Shown: piece after piece, positions 18,721-27,043 of the stretch | Numbering within the stretch: the first letter of the stretch is position 1 | Layout of the letters: every line of letters starts with the position of its first letter | Source of the DNA: Sedimenticola hydrogenitrophicus | Lineage (GTDB): Bacteria > Pseudomonadota > Gammaproteobacteria > Chromatiales > Chromatiaceae | Length of the DNA: 64,000 nt | Direction: 5' to 3' | NCBI RefSeq assembly: GCF_029017505.1 | Contig: NZ_JAQGEI010000011.1 | Span: 62,001 to 126,000, forward strand | Notes under the pieces: model-generated | What the model was told of the DNA's origin: nothing | What the model saw: the letters and a program-made list of their open reading frames with translations, nothing else | The model's database searches: none | Made by a program: the position numbers and the translations under genes

Positions 18721-19341
18721 TCAGCGCGGTTTCCGTGCGTGCTGGAAGATTGCCTCGAACAGGCCATTCCGGCTGGCACTCTCCCGCACCAGCGCGTGCG
18801 CCAGGTTGGCCAGTTTCAGGCTCTTGAAGCGGGCAAAGGCGCGGATGGCGTCAAACGCCGACTGTTCATCCGCGGCATAGCGCTGCATGTAGATGCCCAC
18901 GGCCACGCTGATCTCCCGGTTGCGGTTGATCGCCTCCAGCAGGTCGGACTCATTCTGCTGCAGCTGCTGCAGTTCGGCGGAGCGCTTCAGGGCCGCCTCG
19001 ATGGCCGGTATCAGCTGCTGGGTGTTGATAGGCTTGACCAGATAGCCCAGCGCCCCCTCGCGGGTGGCGACCTCCACCACCTCACGATCGGCGTAGGCGC
19101 TGAGGAACAGGGTGCTGATGCGCCCCCGCTCCTTCAGCTCCCGGGCCGCCTCGATTCCGCTCATGCCGGGCATGCGGATATCCAGAATGGCGAGATCGGG
19201 CCGCTCCCGCAGGCCCAGGCGGACCGCGCTCCGGCCGTCCTGGGCGGAGATAACCTGGTAGCCCGCCTCGCTCAGGCCGCTGGTAATGCTGGTGAGGGTA
19301 AACGGATCATCATCGGCAACCAGGATTTTGTTTTGGGTCAT
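18721..19341 (-). CDS. ANTAR-domain response regulator (AmiR/NasT type)
   Basis: A 206-residue two-domain regulator. The N-terminal receiver has the acidic pocket Asp10-Asp11-Asp12, phospho-acceptor Asp54 in Leu-Asp-Ile-Arg-Met-Pro-Gly, and conserved Lys103. A helical linker (about 110-137) joins it to an ANTAR domain at about 138-195, with Leu-Glu-Ala-Ile-Asn-Arg and Ala-Val-Gly-Ile-Tyr-Met. ANTAR proteins bind paired hairpins with six-base loops in nascent RNA and block terminators, often in nitrogen or amide metabolism. No sensor kinase or NIT-domain partner lies nearby, and the target transcripts are unknown. Confidence 0.9.
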   Translation of the reverse strand: MTQNKILVADDDPFTLTSITSGLSEAGYQVISAQDGRSAVRLGLRERPDLAILDIRMPGMSGIEAARELKERGRISTLFLSAYADREVVEVATREGALGYLVKPINTQQLIPAIEAALKRSAELQQLQQNESDLLEAINRNREISVAVGIYMQRYAADEQSAFDAIRAFARFKSLKLANLAHALVRESASRNGLFEAIFQHARKPR

Positions 19342-19454
19342 GGTGATCTCTGGCCGATCCGTGTGCTAGGTCTTCCGTATCCACGAGGGATGCAGGTGAC
19401 GGGTATCAGGAAGCTAACAGCCGCCCGGTGGCCGGCCGCCCGTTATCGCTCGGG

Positions 19455-19483
19455 ATTATAAAGCATGTAACAGGGAAGCCCAA
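19455..19483 (-). promoter_or_regulatory. Sigma70-type promoter for the ANTAR regulator
   Basis: On the minus strand TTGGGC (complement of 19478-19483) is followed, after 17 bases, by a perfect TATAAT (complement of 19455-19460). Transcription would start near 19448, giving a leader of about 105 bases before the ATG at 19341. It sits just upstream of the ANTAR gene and 18 bases or less from the end of the methyltransferase gene, so the regulator probably has its own transcript. Confidence 0.55.
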
Positions 19484-19500
19484 ATCCGCATGTCCGCACC

Positions 19501-20112
19501 CTAATCCGGCACACTGGCCATGGCCACCGTATAGGTCGCCCCCTGCTTGAGTTTCTTGTAATTACCGAACACCTCGATGAAGGCCTTCTGGATGAATTTG
19601 CGCAGGCCGCTGATGGTCACCACGTAGAAGCGGGCACCGGGGTTCATGCGTACCAGGGCATCGTAAAAGTAGAGGTAGTAGAGCTCCTTGCCGGTCTTGG
19701 CCGGCAGGTTGGAGATGATCAGGTCAAAACGGCGCTCGCCCACCTGATCGAAGCCGTTGCTGAGAAAGATCTCCGTATTGGTGATGCCGTTGACCGCGGC
19801 ATTTTTCCGGCTGTAGTCGATGGCGACGAAATCCTTGTCCACCAGCACACTGGTCCCCAACGGCGCCAGCCGGGCCAGGGTCAGGCCGAGCGGCCCATAG
19901 CCGCATCCCAGGTCCAGGGTGTCGTCACTCTCCCGCACCTCCAGGTGATCGAGCAGCAGGCGGCTTCCTTCGTCGATCCCTTTCGGGGAGAACAGGCCCC
20001 AGGTGGTGTGATAGGTGAGGGTCTGCCCGCGCAGGGTCTCCCGGAATACGATGTCCCGGCGCAGATTGTTCAGGTAAGTGACGGTATTCTCGGGGATTAT
20101 TATTCTGTTCAT
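19501..20112 (-). CDS. Class I SAM methyltransferase, RsmC/RlmG-like
   Basis: A 203-residue Rossmann-fold methyltransferase. The SAM-binding motif Asp-Leu-Gly-Cys-Gly-Tyr-Gly-Pro-Leu-Gly is at about 67-76, an acidic motif II (Val-Asp-Lys-Asp) is near 91, and motif IV reads Ser-Asn-Leu-Pro-Ala-Lys near 134. RsmC-like rRNA guanine-N2 methyltransferases usually have Asn-Pro-Pro-Phe there, so the substrate may differ or the motif has drifted. The upstream Gly-x-Phe-Ser-x-x-x-Ile-Asp-x-Gly stretch is typical of the small RsmC-like subgroup. It lies 6 bases downstream of moeB, so the two are probably cotranscribed. Confidence 0.8.
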   Translation of the reverse strand: MNRIIIPENTVTYLNNLRRDIVFRETLRGQTLTYHTTWGLFSPKGIDEGSRLLLDHLEVRESDDTLDLGCGYGPLGLTLARLAPLGTSVLVDKDFVAIDYSRKNAAVNGITNTEIFLSNGFDQVGERRFDLIISNLPAKTGKELYYLYFYDALVRMNPGARFYVVTISGLRKFIQKAFIEVFGNYKKLKQGATYTVAMASVPD

Positions 20113-20118
20113 GGGTGA

Positions 20119-20862
20119 CTAATGGCCGCCGCAGGTCTTGCAGGCGGGATCTTTTTTCAGTATCAGGGTGCGCCACTGCATCTCCAGGGCGTCCAGCACC
20201 AGCAGCCGGCCCACCAGCGCATGGCCCGAACCGGTGAGCACCTTGATCGCCTCCAGCGCCTGCACACTGCCGATAATGCCCACCAGCGGTGACAGGACGC
20301 CGTTGGCGGAGCAGGTTTCATCCATTTCGGCGGCACTGCCGTAGAGGCAGCGATAGCACGGCTCGTCCGCCTGGCCGGTGAAGACCGAGACCTGTCCCTC
20401 CATGCGGATGGCGGCGCCCGAGACCAGCGGAATGCGGTGAGCGACGCAGGCCGCGTTGATGGCGAAGCGGGTGGTGAAATTGTCCGTGCCGTCGATCACC
20501 AGGTCGGCACGCCGGATCTCCCGCTCCAGCTCCTCGCCCTCGAGCCGGCTGGAGACGGTCTCGATCCGGCATTCGGGATTGAGCGAGCGCAGGGTTTGGC
20601 GGGCGGAATCCACTTTCAATTGCCCGATGCTCCCGGTGGTGTGGATGATCTGGCGTTGCAGATTGGTCAGGTCGACGCGGTCGAAATCCACCAGCACCAG
20701 CTCGCCGATGCCGGCGGCGGCCAGATACATGGCGGCGGGCGATCCGAGCCCCCCCAGTCCGAAAATCACTACCCGGGATTGCAGCAGTTTTTCCTGTCCC
20801 TCGATGCCGATGCTGGGGAGCATGATCTGGCGGCTGTAGCGGAGGAGTTGGTCGTCATTCAT
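20119..20862 (-). CDS. moeB: E1-like adenylyltransferase MoeB/ThiF
   Basis: Adenylates the C-terminal Gly-Gly of a ubiquitin-like sulfur carrier, MoaD in molybdopterin synthesis or ThiS in thiamine synthesis. The 247-residue length fits E. coli MoeB. The nucleotide-binding Gly-Leu-Gly-Gly-Leu-Gly-Ser-Pro is at about 35-42, the Asp-Gly-Thr-Asp-Asn-Phe motif near 125, and zinc ligands appear as two CxxC pairs, Cys-Tyr-Arg-Cys and the C-terminal Cys-Lys-Thr-Cys. Proximity to hemA-prfA-prmC matches the E. coli-like and Chromatiales order and favours MoeB, but ThiF cannot be excluded from sequence alone. Confidence 0.87.
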   Translation of the reverse strand: MNDDQLLRYSRQIMLPSIGIEGQEKLLQSRVVIFGLGGLGSPAAMYLAAAGIGELVLVDFDRVDLTNLQRQIIHTTGSIGQLKVDSARQTLRSLNPECRIETVSSRLEGEELEREIRRADLVIDGTDNFTTRFAINAACVAHRIPLVSGAAIRMEGQVSVFTGQADEPCYRCLYGSAAEMDETCSANGVLSPLVGIIGSVQALEAIKVLTGSGHALVGRLLVLDALEMQWRTLILKKDPACKTCGGH

Positions 20863-20956
20863 AGGTCGAGGTCAAATTATCTATGCTCAGGCGTGACCCG
20901 GAATGGCAACTCCCGCCTTCCGGTCCCTGTAGGGTATGGTTCGCTGTAGGGTCCTG

Positions 20957-21367
20957 CTACAGATATTTTCGCCAGTGTTCGGGCCGGTGGTCCGAACAGC
21001 CGTGATTTCTATGTTCGTAGCGGTTGATGAAAATCTTGCGTGTGCTGTTGTGGTCCTCGTCGCTGCAGCCGTTGTTGGCGCGCTGGATCTCCTCGGTGTA
21101 GTAATAGAGGGCGCGCGAGATCTTATAGATCAGTTTGCTGCTGAGATGAAAACCGCAATCGATCAGCGCGGTTTCGATGTGCTCCAGTGAGATCTTGAGG
21201 ACGTGGTAACGCACTTTGAGTAGCAGCCGGGTCTCGGGATGGACCTCGATGACGCCGTCGATCCCGTCCAATAGCCTGGCGGCCGAGTGTGCCTGCCCAG
21301 GGTCGGGGTGAAGCTCCGTGAAAACGATTTCCCGGAACTTGATGACGTCGCTATCGCCGCTTTCCAT
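20957..21367 (-). CDS. Uncharacterised small protein with Cys-Ser-Asp motifs
   Basis: I do not assign a function. From the ATG at 21367 the protein has 136 residues. The first 85 alternate predicted strands and helices and resemble a ferredoxin-like or HMA-type fold, but without the metal-binding CxxC. A Tyr-Tyr-Tyr helix follows. The C-terminal 40 residues are polar and contain Gly-Cys-Ser-Asp-Glu-Asp-His and Gly-Cys-Ser-Asp-His-Arg-Pro-Glu-His-Trp, a spacing that could bind metal. I recall similar uncharacterised proteins in sulfur-oxidising gammaproteobacteria. The frame is open to 21415, but the 21367 start has AGGA nine bases upstream. The gene lies between moeB and prmC on the same strand. 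Confidence 0.72.
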   Translation of the reverse strand: MESGDSDVIKFREIVFTELHPDPGQAHSAARLLDGIDGVIEVHPETRLLLKVRYHVLKISLEHIETALIDCGFHLSSKLIYKISRALYYYTEEIQRANNGCSDEDHNSTRKIFINRYEHRNHGCSDHRPEHWRKYL

Positions 21368-21387
21368 AGTGTTGATCCTAAACACTA
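21367..21387 (-). promoter_or_regulatory. Hairpin or operator at the start of the uncharacterised gene
   Basis: A perfect dyad with seven-base arms, TAGTGTT and AACACTA, separated by seven bases. On the minus-strand transcript the loop contains AGGA, the likely ribosome-binding site, and the last base of the stem is the first base of the start codon. It could act as a translational switch or as a DNA operator. Confidence 0.45.
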
Positions 21388-21429
21388 CGCAGAAATTATC
21401 AAGCGTTGCGCACACATTTTGGTATGAAT

Positions 21430-22314
21430 TTAAAGGGTATGATATCCCTGGGATTGGGCCGTGTTATGCAGCGGCCGTTTGCCCCGGGTGAGCCGGTCGC
21501 GCAGCGCCAGGTCCTGGTGTGTCGTCGTCTCCCGATACCCGGCCTGTTCGAAGAGCCGGCGCACGGCAGCGGCCTGATCCAGGCCGTGTTCGATAATCAG
21601 CCACCCATCGGGCTGCAGGTAGGGGGGTGCGCCGTGGATCAACCGGCGGATGTCATCCAGGCCGTCGGCGCCTGAACTCAGGGCGGTGGCCGGCTCCCAG
21701 GGGAGGCCGTCGCGTAGCAGGTGGGGATCGCCCTCGGCCACGTAGGGGGGGTTGCTGAGGATCAGGTCACAGCGTTCCCCGTCGTGCAATGCCGCGAACC
21801 AGCTCCCCTGGCGCAGCTCGATACGGGTCAGGCCGAGCGCCTGGAAATTGTCGGCGGCGACCGCCAGGGCGGCCGCCGATAGATCCGTGGCGATCAGCCG
21901 TGCCAGGGGGCATTCGCTGGCGATGGCGGCGGCGATGGCGCCGCTGCCGGTTCCCAGGTCGGCCACGCATGCGCCCTCTCCCGCTCCCAGCAGCGCCAGC
22001 GCACACTCTACCAGCAGCTCGGTCTCGGGGCGCGGGATCAGCGTGTCCGGCGTGACCTTCAGGGAGAGCGACCAGAACTCCCGGTGGCCGGTGAGGTAGG
22101 CCACCGGTTCGCCCTGCTCGCGGCGTGCCAGCAGGGCCAGGAACTGTGCCTGCTGATCCGCGGTCAGGGGTTGTTCAGGCCAGGCGTAGAGATGGCTGCG
22201 CGGGCGTTGCAGGACGTGGGCCAGCAGCACCTGCGCCTCCAGGGCGGCGAGGCCGGCGGTCTGCGCGGCCTGCCGCAGTGCCGCAGCGATGGAGAGCGGT
22301 TTGTCGGCAGTCAT
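21430..22314 (-). CDS. prmC: Release factor glutamine methyltransferase
   Basis: Methylates the glutamine of the GGQ motif in RF1 and RF2, which speeds peptide release. From the ATG at 22314 it has 294 residues. An N-terminal helical domain binds the release factor, followed by the SAM-binding Asp-Leu-Gly-Thr-Gly-Ser-Gly-Ala-Ile-Ala motif near 120 and the catalytic Ser-Asn-Pro-Pro-Tyr-Val near 185. A TTG four codons earlier is possible but unlikely. It follows prfA by 15 bases, placing enzyme and substrate in one operon. Confidence 0.95.
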   Translation of the reverse strand: MTADKPLSIAAALRQAAQTAGLAALEAQVLLAHVLQRPRSHLYAWPEQPLTADQQAQFLALLARREQGEPVAYLTGHREFWSLSLKVTPDTLIPRPETELLVECALALLGAGEGACVADLGTGSGAIAAAIASECPLARLIATDLSAAALAVAADNFQALGLTRIELRQGSWFAALHDGERCDLILSNPPYVAEGDPHLLRDGLPWEPATALSSGADGLDDIRRLIHGAPPYLQPDGWLIIEHGLDQAAAVRRLFEQAGYRETTTHQDLALRDRLTRGKRPLHNTAQSQGYHTL

Positions 22315-22329
22315 GCGCGGATTCAAGGC

Positions 22330-23406
22330 TCAGTGGGCCAGGGAGGTGAGAAGCTCCGCCTGGTGTTCCTGGGTCAGCGGATCGATCACCTGGTCGAGCG
22401 CACCGGTCATGATCTCGTCGAGCTTGTACAGGGTCAGGTTGATGCGGTGATCGGTGAGCCGGTTCTGTGGGAAGTTGTAGGTGCGGATCCGCTCCGAGCG
22501 GTCGCCGCTGCCCACCTGCAGCTTGCGCGACTCGGCCTGTTCGCTGGCCTGCTTCTCGTGGATGCCGGCGAGCAGCTTGGCCTGCAGCAGGGAGAGGGCG
22601 CGGGCCTTGTTCTTGTGTTGGGAGCGCTCGTCCTGGCACTCCACCACGATGCCGCTCGGCAGGTGGGTGATGCGCACCGCCGAGTCGGTCTTGTTGACAT
22701 GCTGTCCGCCGGCCCCGGAGGCGCGAAAGGTGTCGATGCGCAGGTCGTTGTTGCCGATCTCCACGTTGTCGACCTCGGCTGCCTCCGGCAGGATGGCCAC
22801 GGTGCAGGCCGAGGTGTGCACCCGGCCCTGGGATTCGGTCTCCGGGACCCGCTGGACCCGGTGGGTGCCGGACTCGAATTTCAACCGCGAGTAGACATTG
22901 CACCCGGAGACCCGGCTCACCACCTCCTTGTAGCCGCCCTGTTCCCCAGGTGTCTGGCTGATGGTCTCGGTGTGCCAGCCCATCTGCTCGGCATAGCGCA
23001 GGTACATGCGCAGCAGATCGCCGGCGAACAGCGCCGCCTCCGCCCCCCCGGTGCCGGCGCGCACCTCGAGGAAGATGTTTCGATCATCGTTGGGATCGGG
23101 GGGGATCAACAGCAGCTGCAGTTGCGGTTCCAGCCGGTGCAGCTTCTGCTCCCCTTCGCTCAGCTCCTCCCTGGCCAGATCGGCCATTTCCGGGTCGCCC
23201 AGCATCTCCCGGGCGCTGGCGATTTCACCCTCCAGGTCGCGGTAGCGGCCGAAGCACTCCACCACCGGCTCCAGCAGGGCATACTCCTGGCCGAGTACTC
23301 GGTAGCGGTTCTGATCGTGCTGGACTTCCGGCTCGGCGAGGAGGGCGGTGATCTCTTCAAAACGTTCGGCAATCTGCTCCAGCTTGCTGCGTATGGATGC
23401 GTTCAT
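22330..23406 (-). CDS. prfA: Peptide chain release factor 1
   Basis: Recognises UAA and UAG stop codons and triggers hydrolysis of peptidyl-tRNA. With the ATG at 23406 the protein has 358 residues and its numbering agrees with E. coli. The stop-codon tripeptide at 188-190 is Pro-Glu-Thr, where E. coli has Pro-Ala-Thr, and the catalytic Gly-Gly-Gln is at 233-235. The frame is open to 23496, but that stretch has no family similarity. The start codon sits at the foot of a strong hairpin (23406-23427). hemA precedes it by 70 bases in the conserved hemA-prfA-prmC order. Confidence 0.96.
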   Translation of the reverse strand: MNASIRSKLEQIAERFEEITALLAEPEVQHDQNRYRVLGQEYALLEPVVECFGRYRDLEGEIASAREMLGDPEMADLAREELSEGEQKLHRLEPQLQLLLIPPDPNDDRNIFLEVRAGTGGAEAALFAGDLLRMYLRYAEQMGWHTETISQTPGEQGGYKEVVSRVSGCNVYSRLKFESGTHRVQRVPETESQGRVHTSACTVAILPEAAEVDNVEIGNNDLRIDTFRASGAGGQHVNKTDSAVRITHLPSGIVVECQDERSQHKNKARALSLLQAKLLAGIHEKQASEQAESRKLQVGSGDRSERIRTYNFPQNRLTDHRINLTLYKLDEIMTGALDQVIDPLTQEHQAELLTSLAH

Positions 23407-23427
23407 GCGGCACATCCCTGTGCCGCA
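23406..23427 (-). promoter_or_regulatory. RBS-sequestering hairpin at the prfA start
   Basis: TGCGGCAC and GTGCCGCA form a perfect eight-base stem around the six-base sequence ATCCCT, which reads AGGGAT in the transcript. The loop therefore holds the only Shine-Dalgarno-like sequence before the prfA ATG, and the start codon begins at the base of the stem. Translation of RF1 could be limited or controlled by this fold. Confidence 0.45.
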
Positions 23428-23476
23428 CCCTGACGGGCGGCCTTCGGCCGTGAAAATTGTCTCTCCTGCCAATTTT

Positions 23477-24742
23477 TCATTGAGTGTTTTTGTCACTGAT
23501 CTGGAACAGGGTGTTGGCCGCCTCCAGGATCTCCGACTGGCCCTCGAAACCGGCCTGCCTGATCTGGGTGCTGGGGGTGTGCAGCAGCTTGTTGGTCAGG
23601 GTGTGGGCGAGGAACCGGAGGCTCTCCTCGGGGGATTTGCCGGACTGCATCTGCTTCAGCGCCCGCTCCAGCACCTCGTCGCGCATCCGTTCTGCCTGGC
23701 GGCGATAGTCCTGGATCATCCCCACCGCATCCAGGGAGCGCAGCCAGCCCATGAACTCATCGACATGCAGATCGACAATCTCCACCGCCTGTTCCGCCGC
23801 CTCCTGGCGTGAGCGCAGGTTCTCCTGGATCACCTCCTGCAGGTCGTCGACCGTGTAGAGGTAGACATCATTGAGTTCGCTCACTTCGCTTTCGATATCC
23901 CGGGGAACGGCGATATCGACCATGAAGATCGGCTGGTGCTTGCGTTTTTTCAGGGCGCTCTCCACGGTGCCCTTGCCGACCACCGGGAGCGGGCTGGCGG
24001 TGGACGAGATGACGATGTCCGCCTCCGCCAGGTGGTTGGGGATCTCGGTAAGGCCGATGGCGAAGCCGTCGAACTGACCGGCCAGCTGATGCGCCTTCTC
24101 CAGGGTCCGGTTGGCCACGATGATCCGGCCGATGCCGTGCTGATGCAGGTGGCGGGCCGCCAGCTCGATGGTCTCGCCGGCACCGATCAGCAGCGCGGTC
24201 TGTTGTGACAAGTCGCTGAAGATCTGGCGGGCCAGGCTGACGGCGGCAAAGGCGACCGAAACCGGACTGTGGCCTATGGCGGTGTCGGTGCGCACCTGTT
24301 TGGCCACCGAGAAGGTGTGCTGAAACAGGCGGCCGAGAAACTTGCCGGTACTGGAGGCGTCATTGGCGGTCTGGAAGGCCTGTTTCACCTGTCCCAGGAT
24401 CTGCGGCTCCCCGAGCACCATGGAGTCCAATCCGCTGGCCACCTTCAACAGGTGGCGGACACACTCCTGGTCCTGATGGCTGTACAGGAAGGGGGAGATG
24501 GTCTCCTGCTCCAGGCCATAAAATCCACCCAGCCAGGCGCAGATATCCTCCCGGCTGGAGCGGGTGTGGGCGCAGTAGAGCTCGGTCCGGTTGCAGGTGG
24601 AGAGAATCACCGCTTCGTCGATGCCGGGCTGTTCCGACAGGCTGCGCAGCGCCGCCACGATGATATCCGGGCCGAAGGTGAGCCGCTCCCGGATGTCGAT
24701 GGGTGCTGTCTTGTGGTTAAGGCCGAGTGTAATCAGTGCCAT
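23477..24742 (-). CDS. hemA: Glutamyl-tRNA reductase
   Basis: The first committed step of C5 tetrapyrrole synthesis: NADPH reduces glutamyl-tRNA(Glu) to glutamate-1-semialdehyde. The 421-residue protein has the N-terminal Gly-Leu-Asn-His-Lys-Thr-Ala-Pro, the catalytic Cys50 in Ser-Thr-Cys-Asn-Arg-Thr-Glu, the Leu-Gly-Glu-Pro-Gln-Ile-Leu-Gly-Gln motif near 110, the NADP-binding Gly-Ala-Gly-Glu-Thr near 187, and a C-terminal dimerisation helix. It leads the hemA-prfA-prmC operon, divergent from the TPR lipoprotein gene. Confidence 0.97.
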   Translation of the reverse strand: MALITLGLNHKTAPIDIRERLTFGPDIIVAALRSLSEQPGIDEAVILSTCNRTELYCAHTRSSREDICAWLGGFYGLEQETISPFLYSHQDQECVRHLLKVASGLDSMVLGEPQILGQVKQAFQTANDASSTGKFLGRLFQHTFSVAKQVRTDTAIGHSPVSVAFAAVSLARQIFSDLSQQTALLIGAGETIELAARHLHQHGIGRIIVANRTLEKAHQLAGQFDGFAIGLTEIPNHLAEADIVISSTASPLPVVGKGTVESALKKRKHQPIFMVDIAVPRDIESEVSELNDVYLYTVDDLQEVIQENLRSRQEAAEQAVEIVDLHVDEFMGWLRSLDAVGMIQDYRRQAERMRDEVLERALKQMQSGKSPEESLRFLAHTLTNKLLHTPSTQIRQAGFEGQSEILEAANTLFQISDKNTQ

Positions 24743-25212
24743 ATGAACTTATCGCGTATCAGGGCAGTCTCAGTATTTCGCTAGGGGTGGATTCGCATCC
24801 CGCCCCGGTTGGTTGCAGCCGGTTCAGGCGTCGGTTCCATCAGGCCACGACAGGGCCAAGCGGTTGTCTACCGGACCCAGGAAAGTGAAATTTTGTATTA
24901 TCAAAAGGTTAAATACAAGTCGCAGGGCACTTTTTAGGCGTTTAATGCAGGACGACGTCATCTGACGCTGTACCGGGCGCGGATCTGCCTGCTTGCTTGC
25001 CGGGACGCCGGAAACCGATCCCTGGGGGGCTTGCCGCGGCCATTCATGGCCGCAGACACCCGTCAATCAACCCGTCAGATCCGCACTCACAAACAGTTGC
25101 GTGTTTAGATAACGTGGTTCCGAGGTTAAATGTCGTCCGGTGGCTGTAAACTCGGTTATCATCTATTCTCACTAACAGGCCCTGGGCTGGGCGTTTTTCA
25201 GGTGTAATATTC
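24743..25212. promoter_or_regulatory. Divergent hemA / TPR-lipoprotein intergenic region
   Basis: A 470-base gap between divergent genes. The only long frame (24824-25066, minus) has low-complexity composition and no recognisable domain, so I do not call a gene. A possible hemA promoter on the minus strand is TGCGAC (complement of 24919-24924), 16 bases, GATAAT (complement of 24897-24902), within an AT-rich patch at 24880-24920. I see no convincing promoter for the plus-strand gene, although the sequence at 25150-25190 is AT-rich. Confidence 0.35.
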
Positions 25213-26979
25213 ATGCGGCAGTCGCTTCAACTGGTTCTCACCCTCGCATTTTCCTGGATACTTGTAAGCTGCCAAACCAGCCCGGTCGGCCCTGTTCCCG
25301 AGAGCGCGGCCAAGCCGCTACCGCGGCAGGCGGCAGCACCACGGCTCACCCTTGACACCCCCATTCCCACGGGGGTTCCGGCGGCTGGGACCCCTGAGCT
25401 GACCGAGGATATCGTGTTCAACCTGTTGGCGGGCGAGGTGGCCGCGCAACGCGGGGCGTTGGATGAGGCGTATGCGCACCAGTTCCAGGCCGCCCTGTTG
25501 TCCGGTGACGCTACCGCCGCCGAGCGGGCGACCCGCCTGGCCCTGCATCTGAATAAGGGCGAGCTCGCCGTCAAGGCGGCCGGTCTCTGGGTGGAGCTGG
25601 CGCCGGAGGATCTCACGGCGCGTCAGCTGCTGGTGGTGCTGATGTTGCGCCAGGATGAAAACGCGCCTGTGCTGGATCATCTCAAGACCATTGTGCGCAT
25701 CAGTGAAGGCAAGGATGAGAATGGTTTTCTCAATGTGATGGCGGCCATCAACCGCGAGCTGAAGCGGGAGTCGGCCATGGGGTTGATGCGCAGATTGGTG
25801 CTGGAGTTTCCCGGCGATCCCCGTGGTGGTTACGCCATGGCCATTGCCGCGCTGGTGGACAAGGATTATACGGCGGCTGAACAGGAGGCGGACCGGCTGG
25901 TCGCTGCCCATCCCGATTGGCCAAAGGGCTACCTGGTGTTGAGCCGGGTCTATCTGTCCCAGGATGACAAGCCGAAGGCCAGGGGGCTGCTGGCGGATGC
26001 CGTTCGCCGTTTTCCGGCCGACCCGTTCCTGTTATCCGCTTATGCGCGGCTGCTGGTGGATGCCAAGGAGCTGCAGCCGGCCTATGAACAGTTCCTGCGG
26101 CTGGAGGAGATAGAGTCGGAAGGGGGGGATGCCAGCTACTGGCTGGGGCTGATCGCCCTGGAGCTGGGCGAGGATGAGGCGGCGCGCGGACATTTTCTGC
26201 GGCTGCTCGATCTCGATAAGCAGACGGACGTCGCCGCCTACTATCTGGGCCGGATCGCGGAAAAAAGGGAACAGTCGCGGCAGGCCGTGCAGTGGTATCA
26301 GCGGGTGGACGGCGGTGAATACCTTGCCGAGGCCCAGGTACGCAGCGTCAGGCTGATGGCGGCCATGGGTGAGACCCGTGAGGCGTTCGACTGGCTGCAG
26401 CGGATGCGTATCCAGTATCCGGATCAGGCGGCCAGGTACTACCTGATCGAGGTGGAGCTACTGCGCGAACACGGAACGCCGGCGCAGGTGATGGCGCTGT
26501 TCGATACGGCGATCGGTGCACTGCCTGAGAGCAACGAACTGCTCTACGCCCGCGGCCTGTATGCGGCCACCCAGAAACGGGTGGATATCCTGGAGCGGGA
26601 CCTGCTGCGGGTGATCGCCAACGATCCCAAACATGCCGATGCCCTGAATGCGCTCGGTTACACCCTGGCCGATCAGACCGCCCGGCATCAGGAGGCGTTG
26701 GACTATATTCAGCGTGCATTGGCGCTGAAACCGGATTCAGCGGCGATCCTGGACAGCATGGGCTGGGTGCTGTTCAGGTTGGGGCGGAACCAGGAGGCGA
26801 TAGGCTATCTGCGCCAGGCCTATGACAAGCTGCCTGACGCGGAGATCGCCGCGCATCTGGGAGAGGTGCTCTGGGTGACCGGGGAGCAGCAGCAGGCAAG
26901 GGAGATCTGGCAGGGTATCCTCGACAAAACCCCGCAAAGTGAACATGTGCTGGAAGTGATGCGGCGCCTCGAGATCTGA
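25213..26979 (+). CDS. Tetratricopeptide-repeat lipoprotein
   Basis: A 588-residue secreted lipoprotein. Residues 1-20 are a lipoprotein signal with Leu-Val-Ser-Cys, so Cys20 should be lipidated. The rest is mostly helical TPR-type repeats; a clear canonical unit lies near 475-555 (Ala-Leu-Asn-Ala-Leu-Gly-Tyr...Ala-Leu-Asp-Tyr-Ile and the following repeat). Proteins of this type occupy this locus in many gammaproteobacteria, between hemA and lolB-ispE, and are thought to assist envelope assembly. Here no lolB lies between it and ispE, which starts 64 bases downstream. Its partners are unknown. Confidence 0.88.
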   Translation: MRQSLQLVLTLAFSWILVSCQTSPVGPVPESAAKPLPRQAAAPRLTLDTPIPTGVPAAGTPELTEDIVFNLLAGEVAAQRGALDEAYAHQFQAALLSGDATAAERATRLALHLNKGELAVKAAGLWVELAPEDLTARQLLVVLMLRQDENAPVLDHLKTIVRISEGKDENGFLNVMAAINRELKRESAMGLMRRLVLEFPGDPRGGYAMAIAALVDKDYTAAEQEADRLVAAHPDWPKGYLVLSRVYLSQDDKPKARGLLADAVRRFPADPFLLSAYARLLVDAKELQPAYEQFLRLEEIESEGGDASYWLGLIALELGEDEAARGHFLRLLDLDKQTDVAAYYLGRIAEKREQSRQAVQWYQRVDGGEYLAEAQVRSVRLMAAMGETREAFDWLQRMRIQYPDQAARYYLIEVELLREHGTPAQVMALFDTAIGALPESNELLYARGLYAATQKRVDILERDLLRVIANDPKHADALNALGYTLADQTARHQEALDYIQRALALKPDSAAILDSMGWVLFRLGRNQEAIGYLRQAYDKLPDAEIAAHLGEVLWVTGEQQQAREIWQGILDKTPQSEHVLEVMRRLEI

Positions 26980-27043
26980 TCCTGTCCGATGAATCTCCGC
27001 GTCATTACCCCTCCTGTCGTCTGCCCACGCCCTGCAATCCGCC

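Noticed and set aside
19501-20112. Naming the small methyltransferase rsmC
   Set aside because: It has only one methyltransferase domain and Ser-Asn-Leu-Pro-Ala-Lys in place of the usual Asn-Pro-Pro-Phe, so the specific rRNA target cannot be asserted.
24824-25066. 80-codon minus-strand frame between hemA and the TPR gene
   Set aside because: No recognisable domain, biased composition and no good ribosome-binding site. It lies in the expected promoter region.
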